A stretch of 64,000 nucleotides of DNA from Pseudomonas svalbardensis (GCF_030053115.1 NZ_CP125619.1:993001-1057000); one strand, 5' to 3'. Positions 49,568 to 58,790 are shown, numbered from the stretch's first letter. Numbers and translations: made by a program. The notes: a model not told the origin generated them from the sequence alone.

Positions 49568-49939
49568 TCAGCGGCTCGCGGCCAGGGTAATAGACACCGA
49601 CTCGGCGAATCGCAGGGCGTGGGGCTTGTCGACTTCGACCTCGGCGTACAACACCGACTCGTTGGCCATGACCAGATCGAGAATTTCCTGAGTCAGGCGC
49701 TCGAGCAGGGCGAAGCGATTGCCTTCCACGTGGGCGATGATCGCCTTGGTGATGGTGCGGTAGTTCAGCGCGTGATCGATGTCGTTGTCACGCACCGCTT
49801 CCTGAGCGGCATACAGGATGGTCAGGTTGATCAGCACATCCTGCTTGTTGAGGATTTCATCCTCGTTGATCCCGATGAAGGTCCGCAGGCACAGGTCCTT
49901 GACCCGGATGCGTGCCGTTCCTGGTTGAAGTTGTGGCAT
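49568..49939 (-). CDS. folX: Dihydroneopterin triphosphate 2'-epimerase
   Basis: The 123-residue tunnel-fold protein begins [20 protein letters not shown]. FolX turns dihydroneopterin triphosphate into the monapterin form. It is paralogous to FolB aldolase, but its place after folE and folM argues for FolX. It lies 2 nt after folE. Confidence 0.92.
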   Translation of the reverse strand: MPQLQPGTARIRVKDLCLRTFIGINEDEILNKQDVLINLTILYAAQEAVRDNDIDHALNYRTITKAIIAHVEGNRFALLERLTQEILDLVMANESVLYAEVEVDKPHALRFAESVSITLAASR

Positions 49940-49941
49940 TG

Positions 49942-50517
49942 CTACTTGCTCCGTCCAATCAATTGCAGGAACTCCTGGCGGGTGTTGCTCGACTCGCGGA
50001 AGGCGCCGAGCATCACCGAGGTGTTCATGGTCGAATTCTGTTTCTCGACGCCGCGCATCATCATGCACATGTGCTTGGCTTCGATGACCACTGCGACGCC
50101 CGCCGCACCGGTCACTTGCTGCACCGCGTCGGCGATTTGTCGAGTGAGGTTTTCCTGGATTTGCAGGCGACGGGCGAACATGTCCACCAGTCGTGCAATC
50201 TTCGACAGGCCCAGCACTTTGCCCGTTGGAATATAAGCCACATGCGCCTTGCCGATGAAGGGCAGCATGTGATGTTCGCAGAGCGAGTACAGCTCGATGT
50301 TGTCGACGATGATCATTTCATCGTTATCGGAAGCGAACAGCGCGCCGTTGACGATCTCTTCGACACTTTGCTCATAACCATGGCAGAGGTACTGCATGGC
50401 TTTTGCCGCGCGAACCGGGGTGTCTTGCAGACCCTCGCGGTCGGGGTTTTCACCGAGGCCGATGAGGATCTCGCGATAGCTTTGGGACAGGGCGTTCTGG
50501 GGCAGGGATAACGTCAT
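49942..50517 (-). CDS. folE: GTP cyclohydrolase I
   Basis: The 191-residue zinc enzyme opens GTP to dihydroneopterin triphosphate. Zinc ligands are in [10 protein letters not shown] and KHMCMMMRG. It lies between folM and folX, supplying the monapterin branch as well as folate. Confidence 0.95.
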   Translation of the reverse strand: MTLSLPQNALSQSYREILIGLGENPDREGLQDTPVRAAKAMQYLCHGYEQSVEEIVNGALFASDNDEMIIVDNIELYSLCEHHMLPFIGKAHVAYIPTGKVLGLSKIARLVDMFARRLQIQENLTRQIADAVQQVTGAAGVAVVIEAKHMCMMMRGVEKQNSTMNTSVMLGAFRESSNTRQEFLQLIGRSK

Positions 50518-50539
50518 GGAACATCCTCGCGGGGGCCGC

Positions 50540-51250
50540 TTATTTGATGTGCCGTCCGCCGTTGACGGTCAGGGTCGTGCCGGTGACATAAGGGTTGTCG
50601 AGTAAATAGCGCAAGCTCTGGTAGATCACTTCGCAGCCGGGTTCGATACCCAGCGCGGACTTGGCCAGTGCCTTGGCGCGGTACGCCGCGTCGTCGTCGG
50701 GGTTGAACATTAACAGGGCTGGCGCGATACCGTTGACCTTGATTGTCGGCGCGTATTTCGCGGCGAAGGACAGGGTGAGGCTGTCGAGCCCGGCTTTGCT
50801 GGCGCAGTAGCCAATGTGCTTGCTGCTGCCCTTGCGGGTCACGTCGTCGCTGATGTGTACGATGTCGGCGGGGCTTGAGCGTTGCAGCAAGTCGGCACAA
50901 TGCAGATTGATCAGGTAGGGCGCCAGCATGTGGACGTTGAACATGCGGGTGAAGGCTGCGGCGTCGGTGTCCGGGGTTTCGGCCAGCCATTCGGAGGCGT
51001 TATGGACAATCGCCCGCAAGCTGTCGGTGTGGTTTTTCAGTTCGCTGATGAACGCGAAGATTCCGGCTTCAGTGGAGAAGTCGGCAAACACCGCGGTCGC
51101 TCCCAGGTCGCGCAGGGTTTGCACGCCGGGGCGTTCACTGCGGTAGCTGAAGATCACCGGCTGGCCATCCTCGAGCAAACGCTGCGCGCAGTGCAGACCA
51201 ACACGTTGGCCGGCACCGGTGATGAGGATTGGAGCTACGAAAGAGGTCAT
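50540..51250 (-). CDS. folM: Dihydromonapterin reductase
   Basis: The 236-residue SDR has the cofactor motif ITGAGQRVG and catalytic YCASK. FolM reduces dihydromonapterin to tetrahydromonapterin, the cofactor of bacterial phenylalanine hydroxylase in pseudomonads. It heads the folM-folE-folX operon; I start at [14 protein letters not shown]. Confidence 0.92.
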   Translation of the reverse strand: MTSFVAPILITGAGQRVGLHCAQRLLEDGQPVIFSYRSERPGVQTLRDLGATAVFADFSTEAGIFAFISELKNHTDSLRAIVHNASEWLAETPDTDAAAFTRMFNVHMLAPYLINLHCADLLQRSSPADIVHISDDVTRKGSSKHIGYCASKAGLDSLTLSFAAKYAPTIKVNGIAPALLMFNPDDDAAYRAKALAKSALGIEPGCEVIYQSLRYLLDNPYVTGTTLTVNGGRHIK

Positions 51251-51322
51251 GAACGGCTCGCGTCGCGGTAAGAGCAAAACTATACCAGCGACGAGAGGCG
51301 TACACCTATTGTGGTAGCAGGC

Positions 51323-51892
51323 TTAGCGATTCTGCGTTGAGGGCTCGGCTGGCAGCGGCCGTTGCGGCGAGGTGTTCAGCCAACTGGCCAGCAGGCGGGT
51401 CGACAGCGGAATGAAGAAGTAGACCATCAGCGGGGTCAGGCACAAGGTGCTGATGAGCGCCCGGCTCAGTAGACCCATGTCGCTCAGCAACGGCCCGAGG
51501 ACAAAGTTGAACAGCAGGGAAACCGGAAAGAATGCCAACCAGATCGCCACGGCCTGTTTCCAGCGTGGTGGGCGCTGGCCGGACGCGCCGAACCAGCCTT
51601 CGATGCCGCTGACCCGATGTTCTGTTGGATGGGCAAACAGATCGCTGCCGCGGGCCAGCCATGCGGTACGCGAAGCTGAATGCTCCCAGGCGTGCATGGT
51701 TTGCTCGTTGGCAAAGCGAAAAATAATCTGGAATTCGTTATCGCCGGGCGGCGGAGCGAGCACGCCAGAGCCGAGATAACCGGGAAAATCGGTGGCCAGT
51801 TGTTCGCCTTCGCGTAACCAGGCGATCAGGTCCTGATAGCGCCCATCGGCGACGCGGCGCGCAACCATCAGCGTGACGGGTGAGGTAGACAT
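51323..51892 (-). CDS. Antibiotic-biosynthesis-monooxygenase-domain membrane protein
   Basis: The 189-residue product has an N-terminal ABM ferredoxin-like domain (VTLMVARRVADGRYQDLIAW to about residue 105) fused to two C-terminal membrane helices (IWLAFFPVSLLFNFVLGPLL and the following one). This arrangement is common in pseudomonads; its function is not known. GGAG precedes the ATG at 51892. Confidence 0.85.
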   Translation of the reverse strand: MSTSPVTLMVARRVADGRYQDLIAWLREGEQLATDFPGYLGSGVLAPPPGDNEFQIIFRFANEQTMHAWEHSASRTAWLARGSDLFAHPTEHRVSGIEGWFGASGQRPPRWKQAVAIWLAFFPVSLLFNFVLGPLLSDMGLLSRALISTLCLTPLMVYFFIPLSTRLLASWLNTSPQRPLPAEPSTQNR

Positions 51893-52066
51893 TGTGCATC
51901 TCCGTATAACAATCGCGTCGCTCCGGGTAGGAGTTTCGCCAGGCGCAGCGCCGGGGTGGTGGGCTGCGTCTTGGAACAAGCAAGGACTATTCCTGATTCT
52001 GCCTGGAACGTCAGTGGTATTCGTCGCCATCAACGTCTTGTAGGGTGTGGGGGCAGGGGAGGTAGA

Positions 52067-52102
52067 ATGGGATCCAATTTATACATGGACATAGAATTAT
52101 AA
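52067..52102 (+). CDS. Possible 11-codon leader peptide before the MerR gene
   Basis: GGGGAGG (52056-52062) precedes an ATG whose frame reads MGSNLYMDIEL and ends in TAA one base before the MerR start. The MerR start itself has no ribosome site, so coupled translation is plausible. Confidence 0.45.
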   Translation: MGSNLYMDIEL

Positions 52103-52103
52103 A
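52080..52103. promoter_or_regulatory. Operator-like repeat before the MerR gene
   Basis: TATACA, twelve bases, then TATAAA abuts the MerR ATG. As I recall, the class II LitR operator in P. putida has the form T(G/A)TACA-N12-TGTA(C/A)A; this differs at one position. Self-regulation is inferred. Confidence 0.45.
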
Positions 52104-53063
52104 ATGCCTGTCCTGACTGACGTTGTCCCTGGATTGCAGCCCGGTCTTCCTCTCGAGCAGGAGGAACTGTTTCCGATACGCGAAGTGGCGCGCCTGACCG
52201 GGGTCAACCCGGTCACGCTACGTGCATGGGAACGCCGCTATGGGCTGATACAGCCCGCGCGCACCGAAAGTGGGCACAGACTGTATTCGATGACCGATAT
52301 CGATCGTGTTCGCAGCATCCTTGGCTGGATCGAACGCGGCGTTGCTGTCAGTAAAGTCGGCAAGATCCTGGCCAGGATTGCACCGCTTCAGGCCCTGTCG
52401 CACATCATCCCGAATGAACTCGTACACGCTGACTACACGCAGTGGCAGCAACAAATTCAGGTGGCGATGAATGCCTTTGACGAGGTTCAACTGGAGCAGG
52501 TCTATGGACAGATCTTTTCCAGTTATCCCCTGACTGTCGTGTTTCAGGACATTCTGCTTCCACTCTGGAAGCAATTGCTGCAGCGCCATGAAGCGTTCGG
52601 TCAGGCCAGCGAGTGGCTTTTCCTGGATGGTTTTCTGCGCTCTCGAGTGTTGCAACGCCTGCTGCTGGTGCGTGTCCTGCAGCCGCGACGGGTGATTGTC
52701 TGCGCCCTGAACGATCAGTGTCGTGAACTCGAAGTGCTGGTAACGGCGCTGTTTCTGAGCAGTATCGATTCGGCTATTCAAGTGTTGGCTATCGGTCAGC
52801 CATTCGACGAATTGACTCTGGTCTGCGAGCGGATCAAGCCCCAGGCGCTGGTGCTGTTCTCCAATCACGCGCCTGCGCCCGAGTTGCCACGGCGATTGAA
52901 GCGCCTGGCCTTGAGCCTGGATTGTCAGTTGATGCTGGCGGGGGATGCGTCCGATCTGGTGCAGGAAAGCCTGGCTGGATCGTCGATTGGATGTCTGGGT
53001 AACGAAGGATTGGTCATGCGTCAGCGTTTGAAACAGTTCCTGACAGGCAACCTGGACACTTGA
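52104..53063 (+). CDS. MerR-family regulator, class II LitR-like
   Basis: The 319-residue product has an N-terminal MerR helix-turn-helix (residues about 22-90, FPIREVARLTGVNPVTLRAW) and a C-terminal part resembling the cobalamin-binding fold of CarH/LitR. The usual histidine-containing cobalamin motif is not present (NDQCRELE stands in that place). Class II LitR proteins of pseudomonads respond to light through a LOV partner, and a LOV gene lies at 53724-54200. It ends 1 nt before the convergent PilZ-like gene. Confidence 0.82.
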   Translation: MPVLTDVVPGLQPGLPLEQEELFPIREVARLTGVNPVTLRAWERRYGLIQPARTESGHRLYSMTDIDRVRSILGWIERGVAVSKVGKILARIAPLQALSHIIPNELVHADYTQWQQQIQVAMNAFDEVQLEQVYGQIFSSYPLTVVFQDILLPLWKQLLQRHEAFGQASEWLFLDGFLRSRVLQRLLLVRVLQPRRVIVCALNDQCRELEVLVTALFLSSIDSAIQVLAIGQPFDELTLVCERIKPQALVLFSNHAPAPELPRRLKRLALSLDCQLMLAGDASDLVQESLAGSSIGCLGNEGLVMRQRLKQFLTGNLDT

Positions 53064-53064
53064 A

Positions 53065-53670
53065 TCAGAGATGCATGGCCGGATGCGTCAGCCGATGCTG
53101 TTGAAGGATGTACTGGCGCATACGCTCGGTTTCGTCCTTGTCACCCTGATTCAACTGATAGGCAAAGAAGCCGTTCTTGGTTTCTTTCTCGAAGGTGCCG
53201 CGCAATGCGATGCGCTCGTAGCCAGACGGGCTGAACCACAAGGCGAAATGTTTGGGCGGTTTGGTCTTGTTGCGAACTTCCAGCAAGACCCCTTTGAACG
53301 ATACTTCGTGCACCCACATCGTACCGGGCTGGCCATTGGCATTCTCCAGCGCTACCGGTTCTTCGAGTACCAGGCGCCATGGCCGGACCATCGGTCCGTC
53401 TTCATAGATGCTGGGGACGCCGAGGCGTAAATGCAGCGCATGAAACTCGTCTTCCACCAGGTGCAGCGGGAAGGTCATTTGCTGATTTTCGAAGTTGGCC
53501 TGGATGGTGACTTGCTCATGAGCGGCAAGGCGCGTGAGCAGGTCACGAATCTGTGAACCACCGTTGACGAGCAGGCTCGACGTCGCATCCCGCACATTGA
53601 GTTGCGGGTTGTGTTGCATTGTCTGGATAAAATCCAGCTCATCCTGGGTCAGGAGTGCGTCGCGTTGCAT
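53065..53670 (-). CDS. Unknown protein with PilZ-like C-terminus
   Basis: The 201-residue soluble protein is not recognised with certainty. From about residue 95 the pattern (RPWRLVLEEPVALENANGQP, then HEVSFKGVLLEV) resembles a PilZ domain in which the [DN]xSxxG motif reads EVSFKG and the arginine motif is poor, so cyclic-di-GMP binding is doubtful. It follows the LOV gene by 53 nt on the same strand, so the two are probably co-transcribed. Confidence 0.6.
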   Translation of the reverse strand: MQRDALLTQDELDFIQTMQHNPQLNVRDATSSLLVNGGSQIRDLLTRLAAHEQVTIQANFENQQMTFPLHLVEDEFHALHLRLGVPSIYEDGPMVRPWRLVLEEPVALENANGQPGTMWVHEVSFKGVLLEVRNKTKPPKHFALWFSPSGYERIALRGTFEKETKNGFFAYQLNQGDKDETERMRQYILQQHRLTHPAMHL

Positions 53671-53723
53671 GATCTGCTCGACAAAAAATTTACAAAGTCA
53701 CCGGTGATTGTAGTTAATGACAT

Positions 53724-54200
53724 TCAATTCTTCGTTTTGTTTTCGCCGTTCGTCGTTTTTAGTGCGGCAAGCTCGGCCTGGACCTCGGCCAATTGCGCCT
53801 CCAACTGCGCGACTCGCTGCTGCGCCTTGACCTGAAGGGTGACGTCTTTCTGCACACCGATGAAATAAGTCTGTCCGTCATCCGGGTTCTTCACCGTCGA
53901 AAGGGACAGCTCGTTCCAGAACTGCGTGCCGTCCTTGCGGTAATTCCTGAGGATTTCCCGGCAAGCCCGGCCACTGCTCAAGGCCTCGCGAATCAACGGG
54001 AGAGCTTCCTGGTCGCGGTCCCCGGACTGAAGAAAACGGCAATCCTGGTAGAGAATTTCCTCGCTGGTGTAACCCGTCAGGCGTTCGAATGCCGGGTTGA
54101 CGTAAATCAGGATGTTGTCCTGCTCGCCTTCCTTTTCGGCAATCACGATGCCGTCGTTGGAAGCGTTGATCACCATTTGCAGCAGTTGGGCGTTAATCAT
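53724..54200 (-). CDS. Short LOV blue-light photoreceptor
   Basis: The 158-residue protein is a single LOV domain with N- and C-terminal helices and no output domain. The photoactive cysteine is Cys54 in YQDCRFLQSGDRDQ; NYRKDGTQFWNELS and VGVQKDVT-like flavin contacts follow, then a helical, probably coiled-coil tail. It is nearly identical, as I recall, to P. putida PpSB1-LOV, which has a very slow dark recovery. The neighbouring LitR-like regulator is its likely partner. Confidence 0.93.
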   Translation of the reverse strand: MINAQLLQMVINASNDGIVIAEKEGEQDNILIYVNPAFERLTGYTSEEILYQDCRFLQSGDRDQEALPLIREALSSGRACREILRNYRKDGTQFWNELSLSTVKNPDDGQTYFIGVQKDVTLQVKAQQRVAQLEAQLAEVQAELAALKTTNGENKTKN

Positions 54201-54354
54201 CGGAGAGTCCTTTCCAATTTGATGGTGGGATGCATTCTAAAAGAACACTGAGAACTTTCTACTGGCCACCAGCGTTAATTGAGAGTCAATCGCAGCTTTT
54301 TTGCCACGGCTGTTAATATCCCCCGTCTTTTTACTCAGCTTCAGGATCAGATTG

Positions 54355-54810
54355 ATGAAAGTCGCCATCCTTTCCGGCTCGGTGTACGGCACGGCTGAAG
54401 AAGTCGCCCGCCACGCCGCAAATATTTTAAAAGCTGCGGGTTTCGAAACCTGGCACAACCCGCGTGCAAGCCTCGCCGATGTTCAGGCCTTTGGTCCCGA
54501 AGCCTTCCTGGCGGTGACCTCGACCACCGGCATGGGCGAGTTGCCTGACAACCTGCAACCGCTGTATTTCGCAATTCGCGATCAGTTGCCTGCTGCCTGG
54601 CGTGGCTTGCCGGGCGCCGTGATTGGCCTGGGCGATGCGAGCTACGGCGATACGTTCTGCGGTGGCGGCGAGTTGATGCGCGAATTGTTTGGCGAACTGG
54701 GCCTACGCGAAGTCCTGCCCATGCTGCGCCTGGACGCCAGCGAAAGCGTGACGCCGGAAACCGACGCCGAGCCTTGGCTGGCGGAGTTGGTCAGCGCTCT
54801 GCGGGGCTGA
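54355..54810 (+). CDS. MioC-like flavodoxin
   Basis: The 151-residue product starts MKVAILSGSVYGTAEEVARH with the FMN phosphate loop SGSVYGTAEE and has TTGMGELPDNL and GLGDASYGDTFCGGG for the isoalloxazine ring. It carries electrons; the partner is unknown. Its end overlaps that of the convergent LysR gene by 20 nt. Confidence 0.88.
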   Translation: MKVAILSGSVYGTAEEVARHAANILKAAGFETWHNPRASLADVQAFGPEAFLAVTSTTGMGELPDNLQPLYFAIRDQLPAAWRGLPGAVIGLGDASYGDTFCGGGELMRELFGELGLREVLPMLRLDASESVTPETDAEPWLAELVSALRG

Positions 54811-55687
54811 CCGGACGCTCGCGCAGCAAGGCGAGCCAGGCTTGCGCGGCCTTTGACAGGTACGCGCCCTGACGCCAGATGAAGGCGATGTCCCAACGCA
54901 GATAGCTCGGCGCGTTCAAGGTCAGACGCACCACGCCTGGCCGCACCAGCCCGCGAGCCACCACGCGGGGCAACAACACCACACCTTGGCCGGCGGCCAC
55001 TAGCGCCGCGAGAAAATCCGCCTGGCCGCTGCGGCCGCTTTCCTTGGGCGTAAATCCCAGCTGCTTGCAGGCTTGTAGCAAACGGTCGTTGAGCACGAAG
55101 CTGCGCTGATACAGCAGGAATGGCGTGTCGGCCAATTCCTCAAGCCCAATCTCAGTCTTCGACGCCAGCGAATGATCGGCCGGCAGCAGGGCGTCCAGCG
55201 GTTCATCGCAGAAAGGCTGGAAGGCGAACTGCGGGTCCTTCGTCAACAGACTGCCACCCAGTTCCAGCTCTCCACTCAAAACAGCCTGTTCGATGTTCAG
55301 GCTGCCGCCCTCAAGCAATTGAATGCTGATGTTGGGGTAGCGTCGCCGGTATTCAGCGAACAGTCCGGCGAACAGCGCGTCACTGCCCAGTAGCGGCAAA
55401 CCCAGACGCAATTCCCCGCGGGCCAGTTGGCTCAAGTCATCCAGCTCACTGAGCAGTTCGTTGCGCAACCGCAACATGCCTTCGGCCCGTTGCAGAACCA
55501 CGCTGCCGGCGGCGGTCAGACGCAGCTGTGAACCCAGTCGTTCGAGCAGTGGTGTACCGAGGCTCTGCTCCAATTGGGCGACCTGCTTGCTCACCGCCGA
55601 TTGACTGATGTGCAAGGTCTTGGCGGCCTGAGTAAAACCACCCTGATGCATGACCTCGACGAAGCTGCGTAGCTGTTTGAATTCCAT
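54791..55687 (-). CDS. LysR regulator, probable CidR-type
   Basis: The 298-residue LysR protein has an N-terminal winged helix-turn-helix (FTQAAKTLHISQSAVSKQVA). It diverges from the cidA/cidB-like pair over 96 nt, the arrangement of CidR with cidABC in other bacteria, so it probably controls them. I start at MEFKQLRSF. Confidence 0.85.
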   Translation of the reverse strand: MEFKQLRSFVEVMHQGGFTQAAKTLHISQSAVSKQVAQLEQSLGTPLLERLGSQLRLTAAGSVVLQRAEGMLRLRNELLSELDDLSQLARGELRLGLPLLGSDALFAGLFAEYRRRYPNISIQLLEGGSLNIEQAVLSGELELGGSLLTKDPQFAFQPFCDEPLDALLPADHSLASKTEIGLEELADTPFLLYQRSFVLNDRLLQACKQLGFTPKESGRSGQADFLAALVAAGQGVVLLPRVVARGLVRPGVVRLTLNAPSYLRWDIAFIWRQGAYLSKAAQAWLALLRERPVSPAER

Positions 55688-55783
55688 CTGCCTGATTCCA
55701 TTTTGGAATGACTGCGAGTCTAACAATTCGCTTCGGCTATGGCAGCCCGCTCCGTAAAATGAGCACCTGGGAGGACCGAAGAC

Positions 55784-56170
55784 ATGAACGCATCAACCTT
55801 AAAAAGCTTGGCTCGACTGGCGACCGAATTAGCCGTGCTACTGGCCATCTATCTGCTCGGCTGCCAGATGGCCGTGTGGTTTGCCTGGCCGATTCCCGGT
55901 GGTGTCATCGGCATGGTGCTGTTGCTGCTGGCGTTCGCTTTGGGAGTGGTCAAACCGGCAGCGCTGCAAATGGGCGCCGGCCTGTTGATGGCCGAGATGC
56001 TGTTGTTCTTCATTCCGGCGCTCATGAGCCTGCTCGATTACGGCGGTCTGCTGCGCAGCGACGGTTGGCGAATTTTGCTGGTGATCGGCGTCAGCACGCT
56101 GATGGTGATGCTGGTGACCGCATTTACCGTGGAACTGGTGGTGCGGTTGAGGAGGTCTCGTGAAGCTTGA
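55784..56170 (+). CDS. cidA: CidA/LrgA holin-like protein
   Basis: The 128-residue protein has four hydrophobic segments and WPIPGGVIGMVLLLLAF, typical of CidA/LrgA. The family affects autolysis and, in some species, export of overflow metabolites such as pyruvate. It overlaps cidB by 11 nt. Confidence 0.9.
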   Translation: MNASTLKSLARLATELAVLLAIYLLGCQMAVWFAWPIPGGVIGMVLLLLAFALGVVKPAALQMGAGLLMAEMLLFFIPALMSLLDYGGLLRSDGWRILLVIGVSTLMVMLVTAFTVELVVRLRRSREA

Positions 56171-56846
56171 GCTGATGCCGATGTTCTGGCTGGCCTTCAC
56201 GCTGCTGGCCTATTTGTTCAGCCGTTGGATCTACCGACGCTCTGGGCACTATGTGCTGTCGCCACTGATTCTGGTCCCAGCTCTTTTGTTGGCTCTCGCC
56301 GTGCCGCTGCACACCGCGTATGCCGAATATTCGAGCAACACCCATTGGCTGATGTTGGTGCTGGGGCCGGTTACCGTCGCTTTTGCAGTACCGATCTGGC
56401 AGCAGCGGCAGATGCTGATGCGGCATTGGTCGGCGTTGTTGCTTGGGATGCTGGCGGGCAGCGTGGCGTCCATCGGCAGTTCGTTCGGGCTAGCCAAGGC
56501 GCTGGCGCTGGACAGTTCGGTGACGATGTCGCTGGTGCCACGTTCGATCACCACGCCTTTTGCCATGCCGCTGGCCCAGGACCTCGGCGGCGTACCGGAA
56601 CTGACGGCGGTGTTTGTGATGTTCACCGGGGTGTTCGGGGCGATGCTCGGCGGCATTCTGCTCAAGTGGTTGCCCCTGCACAGCGCCTTGGCTCGAGGGG
56701 CCTTGTATGGCGTCGGCGCGCACGGTGCCGGGGTCAGTCGGGCGCATGAAGTGGGGGGTGAAGAGGGCTCGGTGGCGGGGTTAGTCATGGTTCTGACGGG
56801 GTTGCTGAACCTGTTCGCCGCACCATTGTTGGCGGCAGTACTTTGA
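56160..56846 (+). CDS. cidB: CidB/LrgB membrane protein
   Basis: The 228-residue polytopic protein has LVPRSITTPFAMPLAQDLGG and GVGAHGAGVSRAHEVG, the signature blocks of LrgB. The GTG start at 56160 has GAGGAGG before it within the cidA coding region, showing coupling. Confidence 0.9.
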   Translation: MKLELMPMFWLAFTLLAYLFSRWIYRRSGHYVLSPLILVPALLLALAVPLHTAYAEYSSNTHWLMLVLGPVTVAFAVPIWQQRQMLMRHWSALLLGMLAGSVASIGSSFGLAKALALDSSVTMSLVPRSITTPFAMPLAQDLGGVPELTAVFVMFTGVFGAMLGGILLKWLPLHSALARGALYGVGAHGAGVSRAHEVGGEEGSVAGLVMVLTGLLNLFAAPLLAAVL

Positions 56847-56993
56847 CATGGATCCACGTTCGTTGGCGCACTGACTCGCTAGGCCATCAAGCTGGCTGCC
56901 AATGCAACTACACGATCCCCGGGGCGTGACTAGACTGTTGTAACGTCGGTAAACAATAGAAACCCCAAGAATAAAAATCAGAGGTTCCTTGCC

Positions 56994-57776
56994 GTGAACG
57001 TAGCCCCCGTCCAATCGCCACACAGTGTCAAAGATCAGGTCAGCGCCGCTGAGTGGCAGACCCGCGTCGATCTTGCCGCCTGCTATCGTCTGGTCGCCCT
57101 GCATGGCTGGGATGACCTGATTTTTACCCACATCTCGGCCAAGGTCCCCGGTACCGAAGACTTTCTGATCAACCCGTTCGGGCTGATGTTCCATGAGATT
57201 ACCGCGTCCAGCCTGGTCAAGGTCGATCAGGCCGGCAACAAGCTGATGGACAGCCCTTACGAGATCAATCCGGCGGGTTACACCATCCATAGTGCGGTGC
57301 ACGAGGTTCGTCACGATGTCGTCTGCGTGCTGCATACCCATACGGCGGCGGGTGTCGCGGTGTCGGCGCAGAAACAAGGCATTTTGCCGATCAGCCAACA
57401 ATCATTGTTTGTCTTGTCCAGCCTGGCTTATCACGCCTACGAAGGTGTTGCGCTTAACCATGAAGAGAAGGCGCGACTGCAAGCCGACCTCGGCGAAAAC
57501 AATTTCCTGATGCTGCACAACCACGGTCTGCTGACCTGCGGCGCGACCATCGCCGACACGTTCCTGATGATGTTTACCTTCCAGCGCGCCTGCGATATCC
57601 AGGTGCTCGCGCAGAACGGTGGCGCCGAGTTAATCGCCATCGAACCGCAGATTCTGGCAGGCGCCAAGGCAATGATCGCCGGCGTCACCAAAAGTGCTCA
57701 AGGGATGGGCGGCGCACTGGCCTGGCCAGCGCTGCTGCGCAAACTCGATAAACAAGACGCGGGTTATAAACTCTAA
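56994..57776 (+). CDS. Class II aldolase/adducin-domain protein
   Basis: The 260-residue protein has a zinc site in HTHTAAG and HNHGLL, and GWDDLIFTHISAKVPG near the N-terminus. The family includes fuculose-phosphate aldolases but also proteins of unknown role, such as this adducin-like subgroup. It begins with GTG; GAGG lies upstream. Its stop overlaps the start of the hydrolase gene. Confidence 0.87.
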   Translation: MNVAPVQSPHSVKDQVSAAEWQTRVDLAACYRLVALHGWDDLIFTHISAKVPGTEDFLINPFGLMFHEITASSLVKVDQAGNKLMDSPYEINPAGYTIHSAVHEVRHDVVCVLHTHTAAGVAVSAQKQGILPISQQSLFVLSSLAYHAYEGVALNHEEKARLQADLGENNFLMLHNHGLLTCGATIADTFLMMFTFQRACDIQVLAQNGGAELIAIEPQILAGAKAMIAGVTKSAQGMGGALAWPALLRKLDKQDAGYKL

Positions 57777-58678
57777 TGGCACTCGCCGAGATCCCCCTGT
57801 GTGTCTGGCGCAAACGCGGCCAGACGTTCGTATTCCGTGGCCAGACCATCCGTTACTGGACGGCCGGGCAGGGTGAACCACTGTTGCTCATTCACGGCTT
57901 CCCGACCGCCAGTTGGGACTGGCACTTCCTGTGGCAGCCGCTGACCCAGCGCTATCGGGTGATTGCCTGCGACATGCTCGGCTTTGGCGACTCCGCCAAA
58001 CCGGTGAATCACGAATACAGCCTGCTGGAGCAGACCGATCTGCAACAGGCCTTGCTGGCACACCTGGGAGTCGAGCAGCCGGTGCACCTGTTGGCCCACG
58101 ATTATGGCGACAGCGTGGCCCAGGAACTGTTGGCCCGGCATTACGAAGCACGCATCCATATCGCCAGTTGTGTGTTCCTTAATGGCGGCCTCTTTCCCGA
58201 AACCCATCGCCCGATACTGATGCAAAAACTTCTGCTCAGCCCCTTGGGCTGGATGATCGGGCGAGCCTTTTCCCGTGACGGTCTGGTGAAGAGTTTCCGG
58301 CAGATTTTCGGTCCGCAAAGTCGCCCCACAGAGAGCGAGATGGATGATTTCTGGAGCTTGATCGAGAGCAATCAAGGGCCACGGATCATGCACAAATTGA
58401 TCGCCTACATCCCTGAGCGGCGTGCCCAGCGCGAGCGTTGGGTCAGCGCGATGCAGCGTGGTGAAGTGCCGTTGCGGGTGATCGATGGTGAGGTCGATCC
58501 GATCTCGGGCGCGCACATGGTCGAGCGCTATCGGGAACTGATCCCGAACCCGGACACGGTCTTGTTGCCCGGCATTGGCCACTACCCGCAAACCGAGGCG
58601 CCGGGGCAGGTGCTCAAGCACTATCTGGAGTTTCGCGATCAGTTGGTTTCACCGCCGCGCAAGGTCGCCTGTTCCTGA
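57776..58678 (+). CDS. MEST-like alpha/beta hydrolase
   Basis: The 300-residue hydrolase has the nucleophile elbow HDYGDSVAQELL with Asp109 and the oxyanion block HGFPTASWDW; GHYPQTEAP holds the catalytic His. NGGLFPETHRPILMQKLL and FGPQSRPTESEM match what I recall of the mammalian imprinted protein MEST (PEG1). An Asp nucleophile suggests an epoxide- or haloalkane-hydrolase-like mechanism. It overlaps the aldolase-like gene by one base. Confidence 0.88.
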   Translation: MALAEIPLCVWRKRGQTFVFRGQTIRYWTAGQGEPLLLIHGFPTASWDWHFLWQPLTQRYRVIACDMLGFGDSAKPVNHEYSLLEQTDLQQALLAHLGVEQPVHLLAHDYGDSVAQELLARHYEARIHIASCVFLNGGLFPETHRPILMQKLLLSPLGWMIGRAFSRDGLVKSFRQIFGPQSRPTESEMDDFWSLIESNQGPRIMHKLIAYIPERRAQRERWVSAMQRGEVPLRVIDGEVDPISGAHMVERYRELIPNPDTVLLPGIGHYPQTEAPGQVLKHYLEFRDQLVSPPRKVACS

Positions 58679-58790
58679 TTATCCCCCTGCCTTATTGCGC
58701 ACCATTCAGCCTCACCCCAGTTCATTGTGACCCGCATCGCCGTGCCTGACACTCGGACTCATTGTCCCCTGGCCTGCTGGAGTCCCCCCA

